Assembly (NCBI GenBank): GCA_946800325.1
Contig: OX326957.1
Location: 19,503,591 to 19,567,590 of the forward strand
Length of the DNA: 64,000 nucleotides
Direction: 5' to 3'
Source: Luzula sylvatica
Lineage: Eukaryota > Streptophyta > Magnoliopsida > Poales > Juncaceae
A program made the position numbers and the translations under genes. The notes beneath the pieces are model-generated. The model was not told the origin of the DNA. It made no database searches and saw only the letters and a list, made by a program, of their open reading frames with translations. Positions 1 through 10,961 of the stretch are shown piece after piece. Positions within the stretch are counted from its first letter, which is position 1. The number at the start of each line of letters is the position of its first letter.

Positions 1-1561
1 TCGATTAGAGAACATAATCGCACAAAATAATAATCAGAGTGGAGGTAATAGTAATAATAATATAGAGAATTTGTTTACTTTGCCATCTGAGAGAAGTAGA
101 GGAGGAGGCAGTGAAAGGGATCGAATGGAGAGTGGCTTTACGTTGTCGCAAATGGAGAGGACAGGAAATGGAGTGTCTAACGCTAGAGTGAGAAGAAGTT
201 TGTCTGATAATGGAAACCAAATGGAGGGGATCTCTCGTATGTCCTTAATGGAGAGGAACTTGGTGAGTAATAATAATCGAGTGGAGAGAAGCTTGTCGCA
301 AAATCAAATGGAAGGCGTGTTTGCTCTCTCGTCCAATAGAAACGCGATGAATCGCAGAAGCGCAGAACAAAGGGAGGGTGCGTTTACTCCGTGTTCAATG
401 GAGAGCTCCACAAATATGAATTTGGCAAGAGTTAGTGTGGAAAGAGAAAGAAGGAAACAAATGGAGAGGGCGAGTCGAGAGTCAATGGAGAAGAGTTCAG
501 AGACGAACTCTTCGAACCATAAGGAAAATGGAGCGAATAGTAGTGGAGATAGAATTGAGAGCGTGGTTAATGCTGGTGCAATGGAGAGAATTTCTGAAAA
601 TAAAATGGAGAGTCCATTACCAGTACATGATACAAAATTGGATAATCCTAATCATAATCCTAAGAACAATCCTAATAATAATCCTAATCATAATCCTAAT
701 AAAACGGAGAGATCGCCTGAACCGAACATGGCAAGCCCTAGAATGGAGGGCATGTTGAGGTTGTCGTCAATGGAGAGGATGATGCACAACACGAACCCAA
801 AAGAGAACAGAGCAGAAAATAACGAAATGGAGAGCTTCTTGAGCCTCTCGTCCTTGAAAAAGAGTCCAAACCGCAAAACACAAAATCCGAACGAAATGGA
901 GGGTATGTTGAGCCTATCATTAACTGAGAGATCGGCTAGTTCGAGCTCGCCAAAACGTAACTCAACTCAAAAGACGAACGAAATGGAGAGTATCTTGAGT
1001 TTGTCACCAATGGAGAAAAACTCGGAAAATGTAGAGGATACAACCCAAATGGAGAACATCTTGAGTCTATCCTCCAACCCTCAACCAATTTCGGTACGTC
1101 TTAATCTCCTACTTTTTTCTCTATCCATATACTAATTCTTCGAAGCTATTTATTTACAGGGATTAAATCGTCCTTCCACATCATCACCACCACCACAAGA
1201 AGACAAAAATCCAAAATCCCAATTGGAAGCCACGGTGGTGGAATTGAGAAACAAACTGGATAAGTCGAAAGAAGAGGAGATATCGACGAAAGAAAAAGTA
1301 TCGAATCTAGAAGCGGAAATATCCGCGATAAAAGCCGCAAACGAAGCGTGGCAAAAAATGATGGCGGAGGAGGCGAGCAGACGGGTGGCGGAAGCCGTAA
1401 GCAAACTCGCCTCCTCTTTACATTCTTCCGGAGGAGGAGGAGTGAACCTTCCGGAATGTTCTAGAAGGACGGAGATTCTGTTCCCCGGTGCGGTGGACGA
1501 GAACGAGGACGAGTCGGTTGCCGACGTACCTTCTTTGCTTAGCCAATTGGATAATAATTAA
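1..1561 (+). CDS. 3' part of an unrecognised gene with MExxLSLS repeats and a coiled coil
   Basis: The reading frame is open from base 2, so the 5' end lies outside the window. Exon A ends at 1093 (donor GTACGT) and exon B runs 1160-1561 (acceptor TTTACAG), joined in phase 0. About 497 residues are visible. The first 360 are Asn/Ser/Arg/Glu-rich and low in complexity, with roughly ten degenerate copies of a short unit such as MEGMLSLS, MESILSLS or MENILSLS, often followed by MER. An Asn-Pro run (NPNHNPN type) lies near residue 200. Exon B encodes a Pro/Ser linker, then a charged heptad-like helix (ATVVELRNKLDKSKEEE onward, about 55 residues), a Gly run, and an acidic tail ending LLSQLDNN. The repeats look like short linear motifs in a disordered region, with a coiled coil for dimerisation, but this is inference. 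I do not recognise the family. Confidence 0.7.
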
Positions 1562-2202
1562 TAAGAATGATTGATCGAAATACGGGTTTGTAAAAATAGG
1601 TAAGGGGTATTTTAGATGTAGTTGCAGGTAAGGTGATTCGTACTTATTTTGCAAGGGAAAATAGTATTTTCTTTTTTTGATTTGTTTGTTTGTAAGGATT
1701 CTAAGGAACCTCAATCTTATCTATTTTATGTGTCACGGTGATCGAAAAATCTGCGGGGTTTTCATACTAAAAGCATGTCGATAATATATACGAACCAATT
1801 TAACATTGAACACTGTAAAAGTTTCAAAAATGAATGCTGAAAGCAAAACATCAACATTCAAATATTAATTCAAAAAGCTGCTAATTGGACACAAGTGGGG
1901 TCTTTACATTGATTTTTTTTTTAATGTATAGCATCCCAAAAAAAGTCCATTTGCAAAATTAACATGAAATGCGTGTCGCTAAGTAACTGGGCAAACAGCT
2001 TAAAATGAATTTTGTGCTGTTAACAATGGTCAAGGATTAAAAATCTTGGATTTAGTGTATTTCGTGAGGCTAAAACCCACTTGGAGATGTTTCGCCAAAC
2101 TAGTTGTCAAAACAGCTAGATCCGCAAATTCAGCTGTTTCATCGTTTGTTTCGGAGGCCAATTCATTGACGTGTTATTGCCAACATGAATTATCAACCTC
2201 CC
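1562..2202. other. Intergenic, 3' flank of the first gene
   Basis: AT-rich sequence with no coding signal. The first 100-200 bases presumably hold the 3' UTR of the upstream gene. No clear terminal repeats are seen here. Confidence 0.5.
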
Positions 2203-2447
2203 TCCGTTAAATAATTATTATATAGTTAACTGATGACGTGTTATTGCCAACATGTCATAATAAAAATATTTTTATTGCCATGTCAAACAATTTGGATCCA
2301 AATTTGATACTATTTAAACTAAAATAAAATAAAATATTAAAACAACCCGAACTCGCAGACCAAATATAACATGTCAATAAAAATATTTTTTATGACATTT
2401 TTGCAATGTCACGTCATCATTTGACTATCCAATTATCATTTAACGGA
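2203..2447. mobile_element. Foldback MITE with long inverted repeats
   Basis: The left arm starts TCCGTTAAATAATTATTAT and the right arm, read in reverse, starts TCCGTTAAATGATAATTGG. Both arms continue through TGATGACGTG, an ATTGC box, ATGTCATAA and AAAAATATTTTTATTG, so about 80 bp at each end pair with each other around a short centre. No transposase coding and no convincing target duplication were found. The superfamily is undetermined. Confidence 0.6.
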
Positions 2448-3270
2448 TAAAGAGTGTTAATTGAATAAAATTGGCAGTTCATGAGGTTGATGAGATTGAT
2501 TGAAAAAATTAAAGTTTAGAAGGGATATTGAACATTTGAAAATAGTTGAGAAGTAAAATTGAACTTTTATCTAATTATTAATGTAAGAGAGAAGAATGAA
2601 ACTATTAATTAACAAATAGAAAAAGAAGCCTTCTACCATGTCATTCATTTTTCCCACAAAATCATGATGAGTCATATTTTCCCAATTAATACCTAATTAA
2701 CTCTATCGATTAACGTTTAATCCGTAATATTATTATTATTTTTTTAAATATTCCTAATTAACTATTAATTGATGAGACTTTATAATTACATATTATTTTT
2801 TGTTAATCATGAATTAATCGTTAATTCACCTTGTTACTTATGGTGCTAATTAGAAAAAGATGACTCAAGTGTGGGGAAATGAGTGAAATAACACAGTTTT
2901 CCTATACAAATACCTTTCTAATATGAATGGATTACATTTAATCTCATCTGAGAAATCACTTTATTGGTAAAATCTGACAATTGAAGATGTTTTGCAGTCG
3001 AAAGGCCGCCAATAACTTAACCATGATTTCGTCATAATTATTTTGCATACCCATTATAGTTGTATAAATATTTGCATATTCGAGAAAGAACATATTCTCG
3101 AACTAAACCCGACCCAAATAAAATTCACATGATAAGTACACTAAACTTGGAATTGAAATCCCGAGCCTCGTCTTGTACTGGGATTCAATGTTCTATTTGA
3201 GGGATTTTGTGGGAGATGTATTCAGGAATCCTGGATTTGGTCGAAATTCTTTGTTTGATTTATAGATGTA
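2448..3270. other. Intergenic, AT-rich
   Basis: No ORF, RNA gene or bounded repeat is supported. Short runs of ATTAATT and TTAAT dominate. Bases 3180-3260 share the words 'ggattcaatg' and 'aatcctggattt' with 7260-7340, which could be remnants of a decayed element. Confidence 0.4.
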
Positions 3271-3924
3271 CGGGCCTGTTCGGCAAGGGTGGAATAGAGT
3301 GGAATAGAGGAATAAATGAGTTAATCCACTCTATTCCAGCCGAACAAGAATGGAATAGCATGGAATAAAAGTATGGAAAAGAAGATTATCTCTATTCCGT
3401 GTTTGAAATGGAATAGCTCTATTCCGCGGATTAGCGAAATATTTAGACCAAATTGCCCTCGTTAATAATAATAATAATAATAGTATTATTATTATAACAA
3501 TAATAATTATTATTAAAAAAATAATAATGATAATAATAATGATAATTATTATAATATAAAAATAAGAATAATAATTACTATTATTATTATAATAATAATA
3601 ATTGTTATTATTATAATAATAATTACTATTATTATAATAATACTTAATATTATTTTAATTATTATAATAATAATAATTATAATTATAATAATTATAATAA
3701 TTATAATAATTATAATAATTATAATAATAATAATAATTATAATAATTATAATAATAATAATAATATTACTATAATTAATATTATTATAATAATACATAAT
3801 ATTATTTTAATAATAATAATAATTATAATAATAATACTATAATTAATATTATTATAATAATACTTAATATTATTTTAATTATTATAATAATAATTATTAT
3901 AATTATAATAATTATAATAATAAT

Positions 3925-3961
<37 letters not shown>

Positions 3962-4074
3962 TTACTATAATTAATATTATTATAATAATACATAATATTA
4001 TTATAATTATAATAAAAATAAGAATAATAATAATAATTATTATAAATATAATAATAATAATACTAATATTAATA

Positions 4075-4107
<33 letters not shown>

Positions 4108-4359
4108 TCGAAAATAAGAATAATAATCATGATTATTATTATTATAATAATTAATTATAATAATAATATTAATATTACTATTAATATGATTTGATGTTAT
4201 TAATATTATTAATATACTAGGGGTATTTTGGTCATTATCAATATCTATTCTCTTAAGCCTATTTTCTTATTCCATTAGTTTTGCCGAACGACTTTGGAAT
4301 AAAATGATTTAAATTCTATTCCTCTATTCCTCTATTCCACACCTTGCCGAACGGGCCCG
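3271..4359. mobile_element. Non-autonomous TIR element, interior replaced by an (AAT)n-like tract
   Basis: The left end CGGGCCTGTTCGGCAAGG and the reversed right end CGGGCCCGTTCGGCAAGG match, followed on both sides by GTGGAATAGAG-type sequence, giving imperfect TIRs of about 45 bp. The ends resemble the GGGCCTGTTTGG class of plant Tourist/Harbinger or hAT MITEs, but no clean target duplication is visible (flanks TGTA and TAATGTA), so the superfamily is left open. The interior has no gene. Confidence 0.65.
3463..4185. repeat. AAT/TTA-rich simple-sequence tract, about 720 bp
   Basis: Almost only A and T, built from AATAAT, TTATTA and ATTATAAT words on both strands. Longer words such as ATTAATATTATTATAATAATAC recur three or four times with spacing of 100-130 bp, so part of the tract is a higher-order minisatellite. 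The poly-isoleucine reading frames here are artefacts of the repeat. Confidence 0.85.
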
Positions 4360-5111
4360 TAATGTATTTGAGATGTGAAATCCCTGGATTTTGTTATATA
4401 CAACAAAAAAAATTGTATTACAAAATACAGGGAGTCCTGTATTTCATCTAAGCACTCATTTAACTAATCTCTCTTCTCTCTGAACTTAGCTCTCCTCCTC
4501 AAAGTGTTTTGTCTCCCTTTCATCACCAGACCCTCACAAGTCACAAGCACTTCGTGAGAGGACTCTTTACTGCTTGCTCCCCTATTTACCTCCGCCTCTT
4601 GAAGAACATTCACTACTTACCTCTTTGCCGAAGATTCAGGCCAGATTGTAGTTTGAGCTTGCCCACTCGATTTGTACTCGCCAAACAACTCGCTCAAGTA
4701 TGTGCCTCTTGAAGCGTCTGTTTCACATCTCATCGTTTTTTACTCGATTTGCTGCTCTATTTGCTATTTCAAGGTGATTTTTCTAATTAGTGTCTTAATT
4801 AGTATTGATTTATATATATAATTAGTATTGAATAATTTTTTGTATTGCAATTAGTGCTTCAATTAGGTTAAATGATGACCATTAGGGTTAGTTCGTGTCA
4901 ATTAAGATTCAATTATTATGTCAATTACGGTTAATTCGTATCAATTAGGATTAAAAAGTGCCAATTAGAATTCAATTGTGTCTTAATTAGTGTCGTACCA
5001 AAGCTCCAACCTTTAACTAGTCATTATTGCAGAAATAATTTGTTTACTATTAAGATTTTAAGATTTTTCGAGGTTAGAAATGATTAAAGACTAATTATTA
5101 GAAAATGCAAG
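4360..5111. other. Intergenic
   Basis: CT-rich stretch near 4460-4700, then a series of related phrases 'caattag', 'gtgtcaatta' and 'gtcttaattag' at 4780-5000 that looks like a degenerate minisatellite. No gene is supported. The 5-bp target site GGTTT of the next element is at 5112-5116. Confidence 0.4.
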
Positions 5112-5116
5112 GGTTT

Positions 5117-5398
5117 TGTTAGAAGAATCAAATGGAGGTCTCCATTTCATATTGAAATGGAGACGATTAGATAATTAGTGTGTTAGTGGGTTAAGAATGA
5201 ATGGCTGTAAATTAATTAAGCAATTAGTGGTTGTTAGTGGATAGGATTAGTGAGAGATAATTACTAGTATATATAGATGTGTAATCCCTCCATGTAAATT
5301 AAGCAAGAATTAAATAATCAAACGATTTATCTTGTCTTCACTATTGTATCTTTCTTTCTTCTTAATATCTTCTTAATCCACAATTATCAAGTTTAACA
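5117..5398 (+). repeat. 5' LTR of element 1
   Basis: 282 bp, TG...CA, with 5-bp inverted termini TGTTA/TAACA. A TATATATAG box near 5270 could place the transcription start in the LTR. Near-identical to 6406-6687. Confidence 0.92.
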
Positions 5399-5410
5399 TG
5401 GTATCAAGAG
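5399..5410 (+). other. Primer-binding site, initiator tRNA-Met type
   Basis: TGGTATCAAGAG abuts the LTR end. It matches the usual plant copia site TGGTATCAGAGC apart from one inserted A. The same 12 bases occupy the same place in element 2 (53083-53094). Confidence 0.8.
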
Positions 5411-5599
5411 TATAAAAACTCAAACGAGTACTTCGATCCAAATTATTTTTCTCTAAATTCGATTTTTTTTTTTTTTTTTTAGGCAAAACTGCCATAATTA
5501 TCAAGAACTTCTCTTAATTTCTTTTCCTAATTATATCTCATTTCCTTGATCTAATTTCTCACAAACAAAAACAAGATTTACAAAATCGTCTCTTTTCCA

Positions 5600-5631
<32 letters not shown>

Positions 5632-5686
5632 ATCTCTCTCTGTTGAGCACTTAATAAAGCAAATTCTTCGATTCTCCCTCTCTCTA

Positions 5687-6175
5687 ATGGAGGATTTAAC
5701 AGATCCATCCTTCTCTCTTGGCTTCGATTTCGACTTCTCCGAAGATGAGCGAGCAGAAGCAGAAGATCCCGCATCGGAATGCAAAGAGGTGCGCCGCCCT
5801 TCCTCAACCATTGAAAGACCTGAATGGAAGTCACCGTTGCCTACTGTACAAGAAGAATTTGAATCGCCGTCTTTCAATTTGTTTACTGATGAACTACAAC
5901 TGGACCTAGATCTAGATCAAGATCCGGAGCCAGAAGAGGCGCCGGCTTTGAAAAGGTTGAGAAGAGGTGCTGCTCCTGCTTCTGTTTCTTGTGATGCTCG
6001 CCCTCAGACTCCCATCGGAGCTTCCTTGCCAAAGAAAGATAATCGTGTTAATGGAGGCATTAGTGAATCTATAACCCTGCAACTTATCGCCAATATTTCT
6101 TCTCGCGATTTTATCTTCAATATTTCTTCTATACACCATTTCTCGCAATTTTATCTCCTTCTCAAGATCCGATAA
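5687..6175 (+). CDS. Foreign ORF captured in LTR element 1 (unrecognised host gene start)
   Basis: 162 codons from an ATG in sense with the LTRs. The first about 123 residues look like a normal plant nuclear protein N-terminus: MEDLTDPSFSLGFDFDFSED, then an acidic, Pro-rich stretch with PLPTVQEEFESPSF, LDLDLDQDPEPEE, and a basic LKRLRRG. From about 6056 the frame runs into sequence shared with the element's own 3' region (TCTATAACCCTGCAACTT), so the tail is not host-derived. No intron is apparent, as expected if copied from mRNA. The parent gene is not in this window and I cannot name it. Whether this ORF is translated is unknown. Confidence 0.5.
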   Translation: MEDLTDPSFSLGFDFDFSEDERAEAEDPASECKEVRRPSSTIERPEWKSPLPTVQEEFESPSFNLFTDELQLDLDLDQDPEPEEAPALKRLRRGAAPASVSCDARPQTPIGASLPKKDNRVNGGISESITLQLIANISSRDFIFNISSIHHFSQFYLLLKIR

Positions 6176-6394
6176 CCCGGTATGGTGTAACTTACATCTA
6201 TAACCCTGCAACTTTTATAAATTAACCCCTGCCTCTCTAGTTCAATTTTATCTCTTTCTTATTTTCTTCTTCTCTAAAAATATCTTTATTAAACAAAATT
6301 TCCATGAAATCTAATCAACCGGTGCCAAACCGGTACGAGTATTTTCGTAATTGTATTGGTTCCAAGCTTACCGTCAACAAGTCGCCGGTTGCGC

Positions 6395-6405
6395 TTGAGG
6401 GGGGC
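6395..6405 (+). other. Polypurine tract of element 1
   Basis: TTGAGGGGGGC ends immediately before the 3' LTR TG. The same GCGCTTGAGGGGGG block precedes the 3' LTR of element 2. Confidence 0.75.
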
Positions 6406-6687
6406 TGTTAGAAGCATCAAATGGAGGTCTCCATTTCATATTGAAATGGAGACGATTAGATAATTAGTGTGTTAGTGGGTTAAGAATGAATGGCTGTAAA
6501 TTAATTAAGCAATTAGTGGTAGTTAGTGGATAGGATTAGTGAGAGATAATTACTAGTATATATAGATGTGTAATCCCTCCATGTAAATTAAGCAAGAATT
6601 AAATAATCAAACGATTTATCTTGTCTTCACTATTGTATCTTTCTTTCTTCTTAATATCTTCTTAATCCACAATTATCAAGTTTAACA
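6406..6687 (+). repeat. 3' LTR of element 1
   Basis: Pairs with 5117-5398. The visible differences are A to C in GAAG(A/C)ATCAAATGG and T to A in GTGGT(T/A)GTTAGTGG. Confidence 0.92.
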
Positions 6688-6692
6688 GGTTT

Positions 6693-7726
6693 AGATGATA
6701 ATTACTGCTATTTCTCATTGAATTTCTCAATATTGTTTTAACCAAGATTGTAACGAGAATGTACCGCATATATTTTCATTTCCTCAAGTAAGTTTTGAAA
6801 AGAAAAAAAGAAATAAAAATGACATAGTTGATACTACAATGGCACAGTTGGTACCGAAATATAATCCGAAACTTTTAACTTGTTTAATAATTAATTTTCT
6901 TAATATAATCTTGAAATAATTTCAGATCGTGTCATCGGAGTTGGTATTTGTAAGCGAACTTAATTTTGATGAAAGACTGCTTCAAATAATTTCAGATCGT
7001 GTGATTTTTTTGATGAAAGCAACTTAATCTTCATGTGTCGGATTTTGCGGAGAATGGAGCTTTTTCTTTTCCCAATTTGTAGGGAAATAATTCTTGTTTT
7101 GTTTTATGTCATGACATTTGTATGTTTCTATTCACACTATTATTTCATTAATTCAATCTTGTAATTAAGTTTTGTGATACTTTGAAGCATAAATAATTAT
7201 TAGTTGTACTCTCAAATCTAAATAATATAATCATATGGCAAAATCTAATATGCTAAATCCTAAATTTTGTGCAAAACAAACAATGGATTCCTAAATCCAG
7301 GATCTACAATCCATCAAATCAAACAAACACATTGTATTTGTAAAATACATGTATTTCATGTACATGTATTTCCTGCTTCCTGAAATCAAACATGCCCATA
7401 TATATATATATTCAGAGATTTCCTGCTTCCTGAAATCGAGGTTTATATATTACCCGATTTACAGGTATGTATATTCAGAGATTTAAATTCTCGGATTAAA
7501 TACAATTTGTTTTGGTTGTTGAGAATTGGAATCTGGGATTTCACCTCCTACAATGCTATCTGTACAGTACATTGCTAAAAAAATATTTTATTAATATCAA
7601 TACCAAGTCTTTTGATACAAAATAATGCGTAGAATACAAAATAAATGCGATAAATAAATGAAATTGAATACGACAACAATAATAATAACAACTAAAAATC
7701 TTGATTCGATAAACTTATAATCAAAT
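6693..7726. other. Intergenic, 3' flank of the small minus-strand gene
   Basis: AT-rich with no supported gene. The phrase CAAATAATTTCAGATCGTGT occurs twice in tandem at 6910-7000. A partial duplication 'gagatttcctgcttcctgaaatc' recurs near 7370 and 7410. Confidence 0.4.
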
Positions 7727-8172
7727 TCATGGCAACTTAATCCTATGAAAAGATGATTTCCTTTGCGATTTGAAATGCTTCATGGCTGCTCTCATCACCC
7801 TTCTCCATCCCTACACAATCAACAAATTTCTAAGTTCAAACAACAAATTTAAATTTAAGAACCAAAAGAATTGAAATTTACCCATTGAGGTGTCGCATTT
7901 GAGACGAAATCGAGTTTCCTGGTAGGAAAACAGCTAATTTTCTGCTTCCTGATTCCTTTCGAACTCATACCCAAAAGCTTCTTTGAAGATATGGATTTAA
8001 GAGATAAAATCGACTTGCTGCCAGTGCCACGTGGCAAGAGAGGCGACCAAATGCTGCTTTGCGTGTAGTCGAAATCATATGCTGACGTGTCGGGAAATTT
8101 GTCGAGCAGCTCGTGGGTCATGGATGGCTGAAGGTATTCCACTGTTATTATGCGTTCTCTACTCGTACTCAT
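7727..8172 (-). CDS. Small two-exon protein, unrecognised, 124 aa
   Basis: Exon 1 is 8172-7882 (ATG to ATPQW) and exon 2 is 7810-7727 (GWRRVMRAAMKHFKSQRK.. to TGA), joined in phase 0 across a 71-base intron with GTAAAT donor and TGTGTAG acceptor. The N-terminus (MSTSRERIITVEYLQPSMTH) is followed by a Tyr/Asp patch (TSAYDFDYTQSSIWSPLLPR), a Ser/Lys-rich middle and a strongly basic, helical C-terminus. There is no signal peptide or membrane segment. The spliced tail, rich in aromatic and basic residues, is what makes this look real. The family was not recognised. A nuclear or membrane-surface role is possible but unsupported. Confidence 0.7.
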
Positions 8173-8180
8173 GGCCTGTC

Positions 8181-8222
8181 TTGTGAGTGTGTGTGTGTGT
8201 GTGTGAGTGAGTGAGTGAGTGG
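8181..8222. repeat. (GT)n(GAGT)n simple repeat
   Basis: GTGTGTGTGT followed by GAGTGAGTGAGT, directly upstream of the start codon of the small minus-strand gene, so probably in its 5' UTR. Confidence 0.85.
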
Positions 8223-8835
8223 GCGGAGAAGGAAGAGAAAAGATAAAGTAGCCGTTGTGGTGATTGATTGTATAGGGTGAAGAAAATCCGACCGTTGTAT
8301 AGGTTAATGGGTATCGCTGTCAAACGCCGTTTTCTTGTCCTTGTTCTTTACAGATTTGGAATCTCGGATCAAGTAAAATCCGGAGCTTTAAATCTAGATT
8401 TCGGCCATCAGTTATTTTAACAGGGAATTCTTAAAAAAAAAAAAAAATACTAACTTTGTTGAAAATTTAAGAAATAACACTAAACTTTTGGATATTAAAA
8501 ATAAAAACAATACTTCATACAAAATTTTATTTTCGTTTATCTTCTTGTAATTGTTAAATTTAATATCAATTATATTATTTTTTTTTTGGACAAAATACAT
8601 TTTTATATTTTATATTTAATTTTACTAAATCATTTTTAATATTTTTTTTTACTAATTAAAAGTTTCCATGAATATTTTTTAAATATACATTAAAAAATAA
8701 AAAAGTATATGTTATGTTTATATATTTTATTTATTAAAATCATAAAAACAATATAAAAAGATGGATACAAACCACGTCTTATTTCCTAAAAATTCGTACC
8801 CGCATGTATATCCGTTACCCGTAAAATACATAATT

Positions 8836-9864
8836 TAATAAAATTATTGAAATTCTGAAAGGTTTCAAATTAAAAAAAATGGAGCAAATTAATAAAATTA
8901 AGAGCAAAATTTGACATTTTAAATTGAAGTATCAAACGGGTATGACTTATGAGTCACATGCACTCGCGGGGCGGGTACCACCACCCCGAAACCGAAGCTC
9001 AACGCAAGTGTTTTTTTTCGAATTTTCCCCGCCCCGTGAGTATTTGTTTCGATTTTACGCGTCCCGTTCGAGTCAGGAACCCACGGGCTTGGATCTGATT
9101 TTATCCAGTATTTTTAACTTAACAGAAAATATCACGTTTACCCTCAACAATGTAAAATATCAACAATACCCCTATAAAACATAATAGAAATATCATTAAT
9201 ACACTTACTCCTAATATCAAACAAAATCCAAATTCTCTTTCTTTCTAGCGTACAATACAAGGTAATGAAATAAGAATTTTGCAAGGAACATTTTGTATGT
9301 TTTATTGGGGTATCCATGATATTTCTTATTTTGTAGGGGTATACATGATTTTTTTTTTTTTTTGAGATTATTTCAGGTATATATTTGAAATTGCCTCCAA
9401 CACAATACTCGTCTCTAACAATTTCAGGCGATTTGCATTTCTTCACTCATGCAAACGAGCATTCTTGTTCATGCCACCTTGCGCGAGTTCAGTTTTAAGC
9501 ACCGGATATAAATGCAAGGAGAAGATGAACACTGTGAATACTCACTGATTTAATCTAGCCTGATCGAAATTACAACTCCACGGTGATTTTCCAATTTTTT
9601 TCTACCTCTCCGAATTAAAATATTGGATGAAATCAAGAATTTAAATTTCTATTAGAATCAAATAATAATATACCTTAGGTACCAAATTATGAAATCGAGC
9701 AAACATTTCGAACCAAGAACAACACTACCAATGCAATATTATCAACTCGGCGGTACAATACTCGCAGACTCACAAACAAATTCAAATATAAACACTCAAT
9801 ATCTATGCACGGGGGAGCACGCCGATCCGGTCATTGGGTCGAGTTGGCAATAAGTTTCTAACAA
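8836..9864. repeat. Array unit core, copy 1 of 6
   Basis: Contains the near-invariant block GCGATTTGCATTTCTTC at 9428 and the downstream TATAAATGCAAGGAGAAG. It ends at the CGGGGGAGCACGCCGATCC block. The closest relative is copy 2. No coding is evident. Confidence 0.8.
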
Positions 9865-9873
9865 AATATAAAA

Positions 9874-10554
9874 GGGGAATTTCTAAAAAACCCCCTAACT
9901 TTTTTGGGATTCCTCAAAAACCCCCTAACTTTTTGATTATTTGAAAAACCCCCTAGAAATCTAATTTAATTCTTGAAAAACCCAACATAAACATTCCATC
10001 CAATTATTATTTTTTTGAACAAAAATACCCTTCTTGATTTTCATTTATAAATTCTTTTATTCAATACAAATTAATAAATACATAAATAAATTAAATATTT
10101 CATGATAAATATTTCACGTTATTATAATTAAAAATAATTTATGATAATATTTTACAACTCATTAATTTTTATTTTACTATATATATATATATAGTATTAT
10201 TATTATTAAATAAATACGATTTCACATTGCATTTTTTATTTTTACACTAAATAATTTTATATAAAACTCATATAATAAATAGAGAATAATATAATAAATA
10301 TCACGATATAATATTATGAAATATTATATTGTAAAATATTATGTATTTATTAATTTATAGAATAAATTCAATTATAAATTGTGAGGGTATTTTGATCCAA
10401 AAAAGAATAATTAGGATGGAAAATGAAAAATAACACTATTAGGAAGTTTTTCAAGAATTAAACTTAAGTTATAGGGGATTTTTCAAAAAATCTAAAAGTT
10501 AGGGGGTTTTTGAGAAATCCCAAAAAAGATAGGGGGTTTTTTGAAGAATTTCCC
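9874..10554. mobile_element. MULE-type MITE 1 (9-bp target duplication)
   Basis: The left end GGGGAATTTCTAAAAAACCC and the reversed right end GGGAAATTCTTCAAAAAACC form TIRs of about 80 bp, with a repeated CCCCCTAACTTTTT box. A perfect 9-bp duplication AATATAAAA flanks it (9865-9873, 10555-10563), and copy B has the uninterrupted empty site. A 9-bp duplication is characteristic of Mutator-like elements. There is no ORF. The interior is AT-rich. Confidence 0.88.
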
Positions 10555-10961
10555 AATATAAAATACCTCATAAAATTAATAGACCTTATCTTCGATACAC
10601 CAAAATCTTTTTAAATCTATTTAACCGTCGATGTCATCAAATCTAACTGATTGTATTAATTTGGAAAACTGGATAAATTAAAACAGCCTGTTAAAATGTC
10701 TTGAAATATGTGATGAACCGGTCACCTCAACTTAAAATAAAAGATACAAATGTAATTATCACTGTTTTTAAAACCGGACCGGACCGGACCGGTTGGTTCG
10801 ACCAAAAAAACCGAACCCGGACCATAAAACGATTCGGTTTGATTAATTGATCGGATCAGCAAATGAACCGTAAAGAACCGCATGAACCGGCCAGTTTATT
10901 GAGGAAACCGGACCGAACCAACAAATTAAACTGGACGGTTGCATCGGCCAAATCTTATTTC

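Larger units (their letters stand above)
5117..6687 (+). mobile_element. Complete miniature LTR retrotransposon 1 (copia-like, non-autonomous) carrying a foreign ORF
   Basis: Two 282-bp direct LTRs (5117-5398 and 6406-6687) start TGTTAGAAG and end TTTAACA. They differ at only about two positions, so the insertion is young. The element is flanked by a perfect 5-bp target duplication GGTTT (5112-5116, 6688-6692). A primer-binding site follows the 5' LTR directly and a G-rich polypurine tract precedes the 3' LTR. The 1007-bp interior has no gag, protease, integrase or reverse transcriptase. It instead holds an ORF with no retroelement look. Size and structure fit a TRIM. Enzymes must come in trans. 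A sister element lies at 52809-54412. Confidence 0.93.

Noticed and set aside
3549..4130. Long poly-isoleucine reading frames
   Set aside because: They arise only from the A/T trinucleotide tract and have no protein-like composition.
9428..9540. The conserved array block as a microRNA precursor
   Set aside because: The TTTGCAT/ATGCAAA hairpin is only 7 bp per arm, too short for a plant microRNA foldback.
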